Shown here one piece after another: positions 1 to 7,316 of a DNA stretch of 12,991 bases. The stretch is from a bacterium. Its GTDB lineage: Bacteria; Patescibacteriota; Minisyncoccia; Phycocordibacterales; Phycocordibacteraceae. The position numbers were made by a program, and so were the translations under genes. The notes beneath the pieces were generated by a model. That model was not told the origin of the DNA. It saw only the letters and a program-made list of their open reading frames with translations, and made no database searches. Positions within the stretch are counted from its first letter, which is position 1, and every line of letters starts with the position of its first letter. The DNA lies in contig JAKAMJ010000010.1 in the NCBI GenBank assembly GCA_021812955.1, positions 1 to 12,991 on the forward strand, read 5' to 3'.

Positions 1-65
1 AAACGACCCTTGCCCGAGTCTGTTATCTTTTTCTCCTTGTTCCATCCATCAAAATCTTTCTGCAT
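1..65 (-). CDS. PemK/MazF-like toxin, N-terminal fragment (partial)
   Basis: An open frame begins with ATG at 65 and runs off the left edge after 21 full codons, reading MQKDFDGWNKEKKITD followed by SGKGR. From memory this resembles the opening of PemK/MazF-type mRNA interferases in CPR genomes (QKDFDxWNxxKK), which cleave RNA at short sequences as part of type II toxin-antitoxin systems. The catalytic core would lie outside the window, so family membership is an inference from the first 20 residues. The start lies 9 nt after the stop of the preceding glycosyltransferase. There is no Shine-Dalgarno, but TAGAAT lies 6 nt before the ATG, suggesting a leaderless transcript. The codons are more AT-rich than in the glycosyltransferases. 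No antitoxin gene precedes it on this strand; one could lie further left. Confidence 0.5.
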   Translation of the reverse strand, partial: MQKDFDGWNKEKKITDSGKGR

Positions 66-71
66 ATTTCT

Positions 72-77
72 ATTCTA
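72..77 (-). promoter_or_regulatory. candidate -10 box for the toxin-like gene (leaderless)
   Basis: TAGAAT on the minus strand (5 of 6 bases of TATAAT) is followed by AGAAAT and then the ATG, so transcription would begin at or next to the start codon. The box overlaps the TAG stop codon of the preceding glycosyltransferase (75-77). No convincing -35 is seen. Confidence 0.4.
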
Positions 78-1205
78 ACGCACCAAACTAGCGAGATCCG
101 CGACGATACGAGCGGGGACCTCGCCTACCGAAGCGAGGTGCTCGCGCGCGGCAGTCTCGGCACGGATCGAGAGCCCGATGCGCGCTGCCGTGTCCTCGAT
201 CAGGCCGATGATCGCGAACGAGAGCGCGGATGGGTCTGCCACCGGCACCGCGAGCACTTCCTCGTATCCCTTGAACACCTCGCCGACGATGCCGACGTCG
301 GTCGTGATGATGGGCACCTTCGCGAGCGCCGCCTCGACGAGCGTGCGGCCGTATCCCTCATACGCGCTCGCCTGGATGAACGCCTGCGCGCTCGCCATGA
401 GCCCTCGTGCGTCGGGACGATTCCCCAAGAAGATGACTTTGTCGGTGAGGCCGAGCAATCGCACCATCTTCTCAAGCGCTGCGCGTTCGCGCCCCTCACC
501 CGCGATGAAGAGCCCGACCATCGGGTAGCGCGGCACCACGCGCGCGAGCGCCGCCAGGATATCCTCGATGCGCTTCTCCGGCTCAAGCCGCCCGACCGCG
601 ATGAGCGCGAAGGAGAACGCGTGCGCCGGCAGCGGCAGCGGCGCGGGCACGGTCGCATCGACCGCGACGGGGATGACGGACGGCTCCTGGATGCGCGAGC
701 CGTATCGCGCAACGAGCGAATCCTTGACACGCTCAGATACGACGCGGATGCCGGACGCCGCTGGCAGCACACGATCGGCGATGCTCCGCCGCACGCGGTT
801 CAGGAGCGGCATGCGCACGCGCGGCGAGCGCCAGTTCCCGCTCTGGAGGAACCACGGAGAGAGGAAGTCCGTGTGCACCTGCACGTGCAGTCTCGCGCCG
901 GTCCCCCGGACTGCGTGGAGCGCCGCAAGCCCATGCTCGAACGGATCCTGCGCCGAGACGATCTCGACGTCGTACTCGCTGATGATGGCGCGCGCTCGCT
1001 TCGCGAGCGCGCGTATCCGAAACAGCTTCGACGCGCGCACCGGATGCAAGAACAGATTCCCCTCCTGCTTTTCCCGCGCGCCGGCGCTCGCGACCGAGAC
1101 GACGTGCAATTCGCCCAAAAGCGCGGCATATGAATGCATGCGCGCCCGGGCCGTGCTCGCGTCGTCGAATATCGTCGGATCGTTCGATATAAAGAGGACT
1201 TTCAT
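75..1205 (-). CDS. GT4-family glycosyltransferase
   Basis: A 376-residue GT-B-fold glycosyltransferase of the GT4 (group 1) type, expected to transfer a sugar from a nucleotide-sugar donor to a growing glycan at the inner face of the membrane. The N-terminal acceptor domain starts MKVLFISNDP and has a His in HVQVHTDF (about residue 111). The C-terminal donor domain contains GRLEPEKR (R206, K211) and the E-x7-E motif in SAYEGYGRTLVEAA (E283, E291). There is no signal peptide or membrane segment. Its ATG overlaps the TGA stop of the upstream glycosyltransferase (ATGA at 1202-1205), so translation is probably coupled; no Shine-Dalgarno is visible. It is the last of three tandem glycosyltransferases behind an epimerase. 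Donor and acceptor cannot be read from sequence. A GC-rich palindrome at 989-1013 lies inside it and encodes RALAKRARA. Confidence 0.92.
   Translation of the reverse strand: MKVLFISNDPTIFDDASTARARMHSYAALLGELHVVSVASAGAREKQEGNLFLHPVRASKLFRIRALAKRARAIISEYDVEIVSAQDPFEHGLAALHAVRGTGARLHVQVHTDFLSPWFLQSGNWRSPRVRMPLLNRVRRSIADRVLPAASGIRVVSERVKDSLVARYGSRIQEPSVIPVAVDATVPAPLPLPAHAFSFALIAVGRLEPEKRIEDILAALARVVPRYPMVGLFIAGEGRERAALEKMVRLLGLTDKVIFLGNRPDARGLMASAQAFIQASAYEGYGRTLVEAALAKVPIITTDVGIVGEVFKGYEEVLAVPVADPSALSFAIIGLIEDTAARIGLSIRAETAAREHLASVGEVPARIVADLASLVR
989..1013. repeat. GC-rich perfect palindrome, 11-bp arms, TTC loop
   Basis: Arm CGCGCGCTCGC, loop TTC, arm GCGAGCGCGCG. It lies within the N-terminal domain of the glycosyltransferase and encodes an Ala/Arg-rich helix segment (RALAKRARA). 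The TTC/GAA loop is shared with the palindromes at 5594-5614 and 7314-7354. Confidence 0.7.
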
Positions 1206-2227
1206 ACCAGAGAAGCCAGGACATCCGCTGTCCTAGCGAGCATCGCCTCGACCGAGAAGCCGCGCATGCGCTCGCGCGCCGCGGCGGCGCGCGAGCACGC
1301 GGACGCCGGGTCGCCCGCTATCTCTTGCAGCGCGGCGTGCAAAGCGCCGTCGTCTCCGTGAGGGACGAGCAAGCCGGTAACACCGTCCTCGACTAGTTCC
1401 ATGTTGCCGCCGACCGAAGTCGCGATGACAGGCGTGCCGAGCATCATCGCCTCGATGAGCGCGTGCGCGAGGCCTTCGTAGGCGGAGTTGTTCACGAACA
1501 CATCAGCCGCCTTCACCCAGCCGAGCGCCTCCTCGCGGGAGACGCCCGATGCGATGTGGCACGCCCACCCCGGCTCGCGCGCAACGACGCGCTCGATGCT
1601 CTCGAACCCTTTCCAGGGCACGGGCCGCCCGGTCGACACCACGAGGAATCCGCTCGGTCGCTCAGGCTCAGGCAGCTCCCTCGGCAGATCGACGCCGTTG
1701 TAGATGACCTCGACCTTCTCTGCGGGGACCCCCCACGCGCCGACGATGCCCTTCAGGTACATGCTCGGCACGATGACGTGCGTGGCGCGGAGCGCCACGC
1801 GCGTCTGCACGCACCGCAACAAGCGCACCGCAAGCGGCACCCGTTTCGTCTGCACAAATTCGTCGAGCGTCGCGGTGATGCCGAATCGCTGCCGCCCCTG
1901 CTCCCAGGCATAATCTCCCACTATTTTCACCACAAAAGGCTTCATTGCCTTCTTAGCGGCCAAGCAGGCGGGCAAGCCGACCGAGACAGGGTCGAGTGCC
2001 AAAACAACGTCTGCTTCGCGAGCCGCGCGAAGCACGCGCCGATAATACGCCCAATGGCGGATGAGCTTCGGCAGATGGCGCACCTCGCCAAACTTCACCA
2101 CCTCGACCTCAAGCTTGGGAGAGTTTAACTCTCCCACTTGCGGCAAGCCGTCCTCCAGCGCTTTGGCGTAGGTCGCCGGCCCGCCCGTGTCGGGCGGATA
2201 CAGCGGCGTGGCGATGAGTAACTTCAT
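1202..2227 (-). CDS. GT4-family glycosyltransferase
   Basis: A GT-B glycosyltransferase of 341 residues from ATG 2227 (MKLLIATPLYPPDTGGPATY). The glycine-rich N-terminal motif PPDTGGPAT is typical of GT4 enzymes; the donor-binding half has GRPVPWKG (R201, K206) and E-x7-E in NSAYEGLAHALIEAM (E251, E259), then GTPVIAT and the turn GGNMELVEDGVTGLLV. ATG 2227 overlaps the stop of the upstream gene in an ATGA. A GTG at 2233 would add two residues and sits better behind the Shine-Dalgarno AGGAGA (2241-2246), so either start is possible. The segment VGELNSPK (residues 31-38) is encoded by a perfect palindrome (2116-2136) and looks like an inserted surface loop. A second palindrome (1270-1296) encodes SRAAAARE. 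Sugar specificity is unknown. Confidence 0.92.
   Translation of the reverse strand: MKLLIATPLYPPDTGGPATYAKALEDGLPQVGELNSPKLEVEVVKFGEVRHLPKLIRHWAYYRRVLRAAREADVVLALDPVSVGLPACLAAKKAMKPFVVKIVGDYAWEQGRQRFGITATLDEFVQTKRVPLAVRLLRCVQTRVALRATHVIVPSMYLKGIVGAWGVPAEKVEVIYNGVDLPRELPEPERPSGFLVVSTGRPVPWKGFESIERVVAREPGWACHIASGVSREEALGWVKAADVFVNNSAYEGLAHALIEAMMLGTPVIATSVGGNMELVEDGVTGLLVPHGDDGALHAALQEIAGDPASACSRAAAARERMRGFSVEAMLARTADVLASLV
1270..1296. repeat. GC-rich perfect palindrome, 13-bp arms
   Basis: Arms GCTCGCGCGCCGC and GCGGCGCGCGAGC around a single central G (1283). It is inside the glycosyltransferase gene near its 3' end and encodes SRAAAARE. Thirteen perfectly paired bases are far more than composition alone should give in a few kilobases. 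Confidence 0.75.
2116..2136. repeat. in-frame palindromic element P1 (encodes GELNSP)
   Basis: Arm TGGGAGAGT (2116-2124), loop TTA, arm ACTCTCCCA (2128-2136): nine perfect base pairs. On the coding strand the centre is AGT-TAA-ACT, read in the frame GAG TTA AAC TCT CCC. It places the peptide VGELNSPK in the N-terminal domain of the glycosyltransferase. Confidence 0.8.
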
Positions 2228-3465
2228 AACCACATTCTACTCTCCTGCGTTTTGGACAAGTCAGACTTGTCCAACAAACGATCGAAGAGGCTTCTCATAT
2301 GAGGCGTGATGAGGTCCCAGTCGTACTTCTCTTCCGCCATCTTCTTGGCCGCCGCCGTTACGCGCGCGACCTGCTCCGGATGCGCGATGATATCCTGCAC
2401 CGCCTCGGCAATTTGCTCCGGCGAATCTTTATCGACTGCCCAACCGGTCGTCTCTTTGTCTGGATTACGCTTCGCGTCAAAAAGGAAATCCGCGATGCCG
2501 CCCTCCTGCGTCGCGATGACCGGCAAGCCGGCGACCATCGCTTCGATAAACGAATTTCCCATACCCTCCGAACGCGACGCGCGGATGAATATGTCGCACG
2601 CCTTAAGCGCGAGCGGCATTTCTGCGTGTCCTATCTGCCCCGCGAAGTGCGTACGCTCAGCCACTCCGAGACCGTCCGCAAGCCTCTTGATAATTGCCTC
2701 GTCTGGTCCGGTTCCGTATATCAAAAAATGTATATTTTCAGGCAGGAACGGAAGCGCACGAATCATATCATCAACGCCGTTCTTGTGCACGAGCCGGGAT
2801 GTCGTGACCACGAATACGTCGCCTTCTTTTTTCCCTATCTTTTTTCGCTCTGACTCCAACTCTTCATGCGAGTACTGCTGTGAGAAATGAGCGATGTTGA
2901 CCGCATTCGGGATCAGCTCGATGCCGCCCGTGAACCCGCGACGACGCGCCCAGTTCCCGAGAAATGTCGAAATGACGGAGACGACATCCGCGGTCGTAAA
3001 CGCTCGCGAGAAGAGCGGCCAGAGCGGGCGCATCAATCGCTCGATATATTCGGGCGGGTCACCTTCCTGCAGCTCGAGGACATACGGCACCTCCGGGTGC
3101 GCGAGTTTGAAAATCGCGGCCGGCACGCCGCACGAATGCGACATCATCGCCCACGTCGCGTCGTATTTATATTTTCGATGCAATGAGAACGCTTTGAATG
3201 CGGCTGCGAATTGAAACCAGTATTTATTGAGATGCAGCGGAAATTTCTTTAGATCTCCCATGCTCGGGTTCGCCCGCGTGAAGCCGATACGATGCACGAG
3301 CACATTGCCAACCTTTTCCACTTTCGTAAGCGTCGAGTCGTACCGGAGAGTTACCATATGGAACTCGATGTCCGGCATGCGGTCGGTCTTCTCCTTGATC
3401 GCCACCTCCGCGCCCCCTACATGCTTCGGGAAATACGCGAGCGAGAATATTAAGATTCTTTTCAT
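2224..3465 (-). CDS. GT4-family glycosyltransferase
   Basis: A 413-residue GT-B glycosyltransferase. MKRILIFSLAYFPKHVGGAEV carries the N-terminal GGAE motif of GT4 enzymes. The donor domain begins around residue 215 with SRLVHKNG (R224, K228), IYGTGPDE, and the E-x7-E motif RSEGMGNSFIEAM (E300, E308), followed by GLPVIATQEGGIADF. No signal peptide or transmembrane segment is seen. The ATG overlaps the epimerase stop (ATGA at 3462-3465) and the stop overlaps the next start, so epimerase and three glycosyltransferases form one tightly coupled unit. The C-terminal tail LLDKSDLSKTQESRMWL is odd: DKSDLSK (399-405) is encoded by a palindrome at 2252-2274. Acceptor and donor sugars are unknown. Confidence 0.92.
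   Translation of the reverse strand: MKRILIFSLAYFPKHVGGAEVAIKEKTDRMPDIEFHMVTLRYDSTLTKVEKVGNVLVHRIGFTRANPSMGDLKKFPLHLNKYWFQFAAAFKAFSLHRKYKYDATWAMMSHSCGVPAAIFKLAHPEVPYVLELQEGDPPEYIERLMRPLWPLFSRAFTTADVVSVISTFLGNWARRRGFTGGIELIPNAVNIAHFSQQYSHEELESERKKIGKKEGDVFVVTTSRLVHKNGVDDMIRALPFLPENIHFLIYGTGPDEAIIKRLADGLGVAERTHFAGQIGHAEMPLALKACDIFIRASRSEGMGNSFIEAMVAGLPVIATQEGGIADFLFDAKRNPDKETTGWAVDKDSPEQIAEAVQDIIAHPEQVARVTAAAKKMAEEKYDWDLITPHMRSLFDRLLDKSDLSKTQESRMWL
2241..2246 (-). promoter_or_regulatory. Shine-Dalgarno AGGAGA inside the upstream gene
   Basis: AGGAGA on the minus strand lies 7 nt before GTG 2233 and 13 nt before ATG 2227. It is one of few clear ribosome binding sites in the window, and its spacing favours the GTG. 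It lies in the last codons of the upstream glycosyltransferase. Confidence 0.5.
2252..2274. repeat. in-frame palindromic element P2 (encodes LDKSDLSK)
   Basis: Arm TTGGACAAGT (2252-2261), loop CAG, arm ACTTGTCCAA (2265-2274): ten perfect base pairs. Coding-strand centre AGT-CTG-ACT, read AAG TCT GAC TTG TCC. It lies in the last 15 codons of the glycosyltransferase, just before the Shine-Dalgarno of the next gene, so as RNA it would form a hairpin between the two cistrons. Confidence 0.85.
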
Positions 3466-4319
3466 TTCTTGGAGACCTCAGCGATATATTCAGCGAGATT
3501 CTTTTCAGGTGACCAACCAAGGGACCGGGTCTTCGAAGTATCAATTTCGGATATCATACGATTCCCTGGCGGGAAAGGTCGCATGACAAGCTCCCCGCCG
3601 AACATCTGTGCTACCTCGAGTATCGAGTACGCCTTCTCGTCTCCGATGCCGAAATCATCTCCTAATCCTTCCGCGCCGACCAAGACGAGCCCGTTGATAA
3701 TGTCGTCAATGTGCGTGAAATTACGCTTCTGTGTGCCGGGAGAGTTCACTGTAAGATGCTCGCCTGCCAAACGCTTCTGCCTGAAAATCTCAATGACTGT
3801 GCCATACGAACCAGCGCGCTCGCCTGGGCCGTATACATTGTAGAAATAAGTAATCGCGTATGGCAGGCTGTACCATGTGCCATAATTTCTTACCAGCTCG
3901 GTATTGGTTGCCTTCGTCCAAGCGTATGGACTCTGATCGCGTCCCATGCCGCCGTCTCCGAACTTCGTCGAAGACCCGGCGTATATTAGCTTTCCACCTC
4001 GCTTTCGCCAGAACTCGAGCACGCCGAATGTGCCGTCCTTGTTCAAATCCCAGACAAGCGCGGGCTCCTCGAGACTTTTCTCGACGCGGGAGTATTCGCC
4101 GAGGTGGTAGATGAGGTCGGGCGATTCGTTGATGTGTTTCTCGATGTCTTTGGTGTGCCCTTCGCGGTAGTCGACGCCGGGGACGTGGTTGTCGCGAGAG
4201 CCGGTGAAATAATTATCGAGAGATATGACCTTGTGGCCATCTTTCACGAGACGCTCGCAAAGATGCGAGCCGATGAAGCCGGCGCCGCCGGTCACGAGGA
4301 TGAGTTTCTGGTTCGTCAT
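3462..4319 (-). CDS. NAD-dependent sugar epimerase/dehydratase
   Basis: A 285-residue extended short-chain dehydrogenase/reductase acting on nucleotide sugars. The Rossmann motif is GGAGFIGSH (residues 11-19), with an acidic residue ending strand 2 in SLDNYF (D35). The active site has SS at 116-117 and YxxxK in PYAWTKA (Y132, K136). YFYNVYGPGE and the substrate-binding RNFTHIDDI segment are typical of UDP-glucose 4-epimerase and dTDP-glucose 4,6-dehydratase relatives. I chose ATG 4319 because the Rossmann fold starts at once; the open frame extends to 4412 only over an Arg/Pro-rich shadow of the upstream gene. It begins 32 nt after the upstream stop, has no Shine-Dalgarno, and leads the three glycosyltransferase genes, presumably supplying a donor sugar. 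The exact reaction is not determined. Confidence 0.92.
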   Translation of the reverse strand: MTNQKLILVTGGAGFIGSHLCERLVKDGHKVISLDNYFTGSRDNHVPGVDYREGHTKDIEKHINESPDLIYHLGEYSRVEKSLEEPALVWDLNKDGTFGVLEFWRKRGGKLIYAGSSTKFGDGGMGRDQSPYAWTKATNTELVRNYGTWYSLPYAITYFYNVYGPGERAGSYGTVIEIFRQKRLAGEHLTVNSPGTQKRNFTHIDDIINGLVLVGAEGLGDDFGIGDEKAYSILEVAQMFGGELVMRPFPPGNRMISEIDTSKTRSLGWSPEKNLAEYIAEVSKK

Positions 4320-4351
4320 AGGGAAAGAGTAATACGAAAGTGGCGTGGTAG

Positions 4352-5515
4352 CTAGAGGAGCACGAATGCGCCGGCGGCGGTGATCATGACGCCTAGGAGG
4401 CCGTAGGTCCATGGAGAGCGGAAGAAGCTACGCGCGGCCGGCGCTGCGCCGGCCGCGGCTGCCGCCTCATCGTGAGCCCCTTGCGCGGCAACAACCGAGT
4501 CCTTGCTTGCCGTCACGTTCGCTACATCTGCTTTCTGCCTGCCGCCGGCCGGCCAACTGACGACCGGCTCGTTCTTCTGCGACACGCCACTCGTCGTCGC
4601 GACGACAGGCTGCTCGACGGAAGGCGCCACGGCGGACGGAACATATCGCGCCGCGATCACCCCGTCTGGATACGTAAGCGCCGCATCGAGCGTTATCGGC
4701 ATGTTCATGATGGAAAACGGGAAGAGCGCTTCGGACTCGGGCAGCACCGTCGTGCCGGCCGGGATTCGGAATATTCCCTGGATCGTCGTGATGCGCCAAC
4801 CGGACAAGTCGAGCCGCGTGTCCGAATCGTTCCTGATGGTGATGCCGTCTCCGGAAATCTCTGCAATGCGCACCTTCGCCGCCGCGACCGTCACGACCAA
4901 TTCCCCGCCCGCTTTCGCCGCGCCGTCGGTCGCGCGCACGGTCACCGGGTATGTGCCCGCGTAATGGAACGTCTTGCTCGCTTCGCTGCCTTCGGCCGAC
5001 GATCCGTCGCCGAAGCTCCACACGACGCGCGCAGCAGAATCAGCCGCGCCTTCTTTCGTCTTCACGATCGCGGCAAACGTAACCGGAGCTTCGACTAGCA
5101 CACTTTGCGGTCCGGCTACGGTAACGGCGAGGTCCGATGGCGGCGGCGCATACGCCGACGCGCTCCGGCTCGGAGCGTTCGTGTCGCTCGCGCTCGGCGT
5201 CGACGGCGCGGCATTTGAAGCGTCCGAAGTCTGCTGCGTATCTGTCGCGGTGTTCGTATCGCCCACGGTGATGAGCGGTGCTATGTCGGCATAGTTGCTT
5301 CCAGACCCGATACCGCTCACCTTCTGCAAGCCATCGATGCTCGCGAACGGGCCGTTCTGCGTGCGGTAGTCTATGATCCGCTGCGCGAGCGTCGCGCCGA
5401 TATGCGGGAGCGTCTCAAGCGCGGCGAGGTTGGCCGTGTTGATATTCACGAGCCCGCTCGCGCACGCGAGCATCGGAAGAAAGAATGCGAGGATGATCAG
5501 ACGAACCGTGCGCAT
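4352..5515 (-). CDS. secreted/membrane ComEA-like HhH, PKD and lamin-tail domain protein
   Basis: A 387-residue surface protein. MRTVRLIILAFFLPMLACASG (1-21) is a signal peptide. Residues 22-82 are a ComEA-like helix-hairpin-helix unit (VNINTANLAALETLPHIG, RIIDYR, FASIDGLQKVSGIG). A Ser/Thr/Pro/Ala-rich linker follows (about 88-126). A PKD-type domain spans about 127-211 with VVWSFGDGSS and HYAGTYPVTVRATD; a lamin-tail-like domain spans about 212-295 (VRIAEISGDGITIRNDS, LDLSGWRI). A second linker precedes a C-terminal membrane segment (about 370-387). ComEA HhH domains bind DNA without sequence specificity in competence; a DNA-binding role here is inference. The frame is open upstream and joins the ATPase gene, but I place the start at ATG 5515, at the signal peptide and 17 nt after the expected ATPase stop (5533). 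No Shine-Dalgarno is seen. Confidence 0.8.
   Translation of the reverse strand: MRTVRLIILAFFLPMLACASGLVNINTANLAALETLPHIGATLAQRIIDYRTQNGPFASIDGLQKVSGIGSGSNYADIAPLITVGDTNTATDTQQTSDASNAAPSTPSASDTNAPSRSASAYAPPPSDLAVTVAGPQSVLVEAPVTFAAIVKTKEGAADSAARVVWSFGDGSSAEGSEASKTFHYAGTYPVTVRATDGAAKAGGELVVTVAAAKVRIAEISGDGITIRNDSDTRLDLSGWRITTIQGIFRIPAGTTVLPESEALFPFSIMNMPITLDAALTYPDGVIAARYVPSAVAPSVEQPVVATTSGVSQKNEPVVSWPAGGRQKADVANVTASKDSVVAAQGAHDEAAAAAGAAPAARSFFRSPWTYGLLGVMITAAGAFVLL
4433..4457. repeat. GC-rich perfect palindrome, 12-bp arms
   Basis: Arms CGCGGCCGGCGC and GCGCCGGCCGCG around a central T (4445). It is in the linker before the C-terminal membrane segment of the HhH/PKD/LTD protein and encodes AGAAPAA. 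Confidence 0.7.
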
Positions 5516-5532
5516 GAGATGGGAGTAGGTTA

Positions 5533-7300
5533 CTACGATTCGCCTTTCAGCACCTTGCGTAGTTCCGCCTCGGGCACCTCGAAAGGCTGCTTGCCCGGCG
5601 CCGAAGGCGCCGGGGGTAGCGGGCGCGCCCTTGAGCGAGCGCCTGTCCTCCGTGAACTTCTGCTCCCGCTCGGATGCGGTCTTCGCGGCCATCGTATGCA
5701 GGATGCCTTTCAGCTCCGCGGGCGTCCGCGGCTGCGTGACGCCATAGTCCGGACGGTTGACCGCAAACGGAGCACGCGGCTCTTGCGAGCGGCCGGGCTC
5801 GCGCGGCACCGGGGGCTGCATCCTCTTCGGCGACGGCGCCTGGTCGCGCGGCCGAGACGGCTCATACGCGTGCTGCGGAGCGGCCTGTCGCGGCGCGTTG
5901 TCCTGCCGGGGTCTTGGCGCTCCGGCGGCACCCGGAGCGCCCGGCCTCTTCGCGTACTGCGCCTTCCGCATCCGCGCGTCGAGCGGCGCTTCAGACTCCG
6001 CACTCTTCATGAGCTCCTCGACGATCCCCTTTTCGACCCCTTCGCGCTGCGCGGTGAATTGCGCACGCGACTGCTCGATGATCCGCTCGCGATACGACAC
6101 CAGTGGCGGCTCGATGGGCGGAAGCGTGACCGCCGAGAAAGGCGCGCTCCCCACCCCGTCGATCATGAGCGAGAGATAGATCTGCCGCTTGTCGAGGCTG
6201 ACGATGTCTTCCTTGGTGAACTTCGGCATGAAGATGGTCTCGAGCACTTCAGCGTCGAACGGCCCGACCCGGAACGTGACAGTCGTACCGACGTTGCCGA
6301 AGACCGCGTCGCGCACTTCTTCTTCCATCTGCTCGATATACTGGTGCGCTATGGTGAGGTTCAGCTTGTACTTGCGCGACTCGGAGAGGATCTCGGCGAA
6401 CGTCTCGTTCGCGAAGTTCTGGAACTCGTCCACATAGAAATAAAAGTGCGGGAGCCGCTTGAGCTCTGCCGACGACCGGTCTGCGCGGCTCATCGCCGCC
6501 AAGAATATGCGCGTGACGAGCATCGAACCCAAGAGGCGCATATTGGTCTCGCCCACGAGCCCTTTCGATAGGTTCATGATGAGGATCTTCCGTGAGTCCA
6601 TCATCTCTCGGATGTCGAATGACGACTTCGGCTGGCCTATGATGTTCCTGATGAGCGGATTTCCCGTGAACTGGCCGATCTTGTTCTGGATAGCCGGCGT
6701 CGCCTCTTGCGTGTAGCGATCGCCGTAGTTGGCGAACTCTTTGAGCCAGAAATCCTTGACGACCGGGTCTTTCACGTTGTCTACGACTTTCGCGCGGAAA
6801 TCCTTGTCGGTATACATGCGATTCACTCCGAGCAGCGTCGCGTCCGGATATTCGAGGAGCGCGAGGAGCGTGTTCGTGAGGATGTACTCCATGCGCGCCG
6901 ACCATGCGTCCTGCCAGATCTTCTTGAAGGTCGCCATGAGACCGGAGACAACCAGGTGGCGCTTGTCGTATCCCACGTCCTCCATCACGTTGAACGCGAT
7001 GGGATGATCCATGTCGAACGGCGCGAAATAGACCACGTCATTGATGCGCTCTTCCGGGACGAAGTCTAGCAGGTGCTCGGCGGTGCCGCCGTGCGGGTCG
7101 AGAAGCGCGATTCCCTCGCCGTTACGCAAGTCCTGTATCGCCATGTTCTCAAGCAGAGTCGATTTGCCCATGCCGGTCTTCCCGATGACGTACATGTGGC
7201 GATCGCGGTCCCTCGACTTGATGCCGAACGGGACACGCTTCCCGCGCGTGTCCGTCGCCGCAAAATAAGTAACGCGCTCCGGGTTCTCAAGAGCTGTCAT
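5533..7300 (-). CDS. TraG/VirD4-type (HerA/FtsK superfamily) ATPase, probable +1 frameshift near the 3' end
   Basis: A P-loop motor ATPase related to conjugative coupling proteins. Walker A is GKTGMGKST (residues 40-48), then LLDPHGG (67-72), Walker B in FYFYVDEFQNF (D291, E292) and the downstream Gln in TIAHQYIEQ (Q320). The core ends near residue 400; a Pro/Arg/Ala-rich disordered tail runs to about 560. Unlike classical VirD4 it has no N-terminal membrane segments, so it is probably cytosolic and recruited by a partner. In frame zero it runs past residue 563 into the next gene. One nucleotide over, from 5610 to the TAG at 5533-5535, the reading is APSAPGKQ then PFEVPEAELRKVLKGES-stop, which fits the conserved tail I recall for CPR homologues. 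A +1 shift at the C-run 5616-5612 gives 588 residues. Start: ATG 7300 behind a TGCTATACT box. What it translocates is unknown. Confidence 0.82.
5594..5614. repeat. GC-rich perfect palindrome at the frameshift site of the ATPase
   Basis: Arm CCCGGCGCC, loop GAA, arm GGCGCCGGG (nine perfect pairs), next to a run of five identical bases (G on plus, C on the coding strand, 5612-5616). The apparent +1 shift of the ATPase maps here. A strong hairpin at a homopolymer is also a classic site of sequencing or assembly error. Confidence 0.75.
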
Positions 7301-7307
7301 TGCGCCT

Positions 7308-7316
7308 AGTATAGCA
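7308..7316 (-). promoter_or_regulatory. extended -10 promoter for the ATPase (leaderless)
   Basis: TGCTATACT on the minus strand is a TGn-extended -10 box. It is followed by AGGCGCA and the ATG at 7300, leaving 7 nt between box and start codon, the usual -10 to +1 distance. No Shine-Dalgarno intervenes. The region where a -35 would lie is inside the hairpin at 7314-7354. Confidence 0.6.

Noticed and set aside
138..1133. A 331-codon open frame on the plus strand
   Set aside because: It is antisense to the glycosyltransferase, rich in Arg, Asp, Glu and His with no recognisable motif, as expected from GC-rich codons read backwards.
4320..4335. TATTAC as a promoter for the epimerase gene
   Set aside because: It lies 9 nt before the ATG, outside the 6-7 nt pattern of the better boxes, and matches the consensus weakly; read-through from the upstream gene is simpler.
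4320..4412. A longer epimerase start at 4412
   Set aside because: The extra 31 residues are Arg/Pro-rich, overlap the end of the upstream gene, and lie before the Rossmann motif that starts at residue 11 from ATG 4319.
5161..5177. CGCTCCG-GCT-CGGAGCG palindrome in the linker of the HhH/PKD/LTD protein
   Set aside because: Only 7-bp arms in a GC-rich, low-complexity linker; chance is a good explanation.
5911..5950. 10-bp inverted repeat (GGCGCTCCGG/CCGGAGCGCC) in the ATPase tail
   Set aside because: It falls in a Gly/Ala/Pro repeat region (GAPGAAGAP), where repeated codons readily give inverted repeats, and its 6-nt loop does not match the 3-nt-loop family.
5402..6571. A 389-codon open frame on the plus strand
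   Set aside because: It is antisense to the ATPase and is Arg/Leu-rich with no domain; the minus strand carries clear Walker motifs.
4352..7300. A single 982-residue protein joining the ATPase to the HhH/PKD/lamin-tail protein
   Set aside because: The fusion would bury a signal peptide (MRTVRLIILAFFLPMLACASG) in the middle of a cytosolic protein, and a natural ATPase end exists in the +1 frame at 5533. Two genes with a frameshift explain it better.
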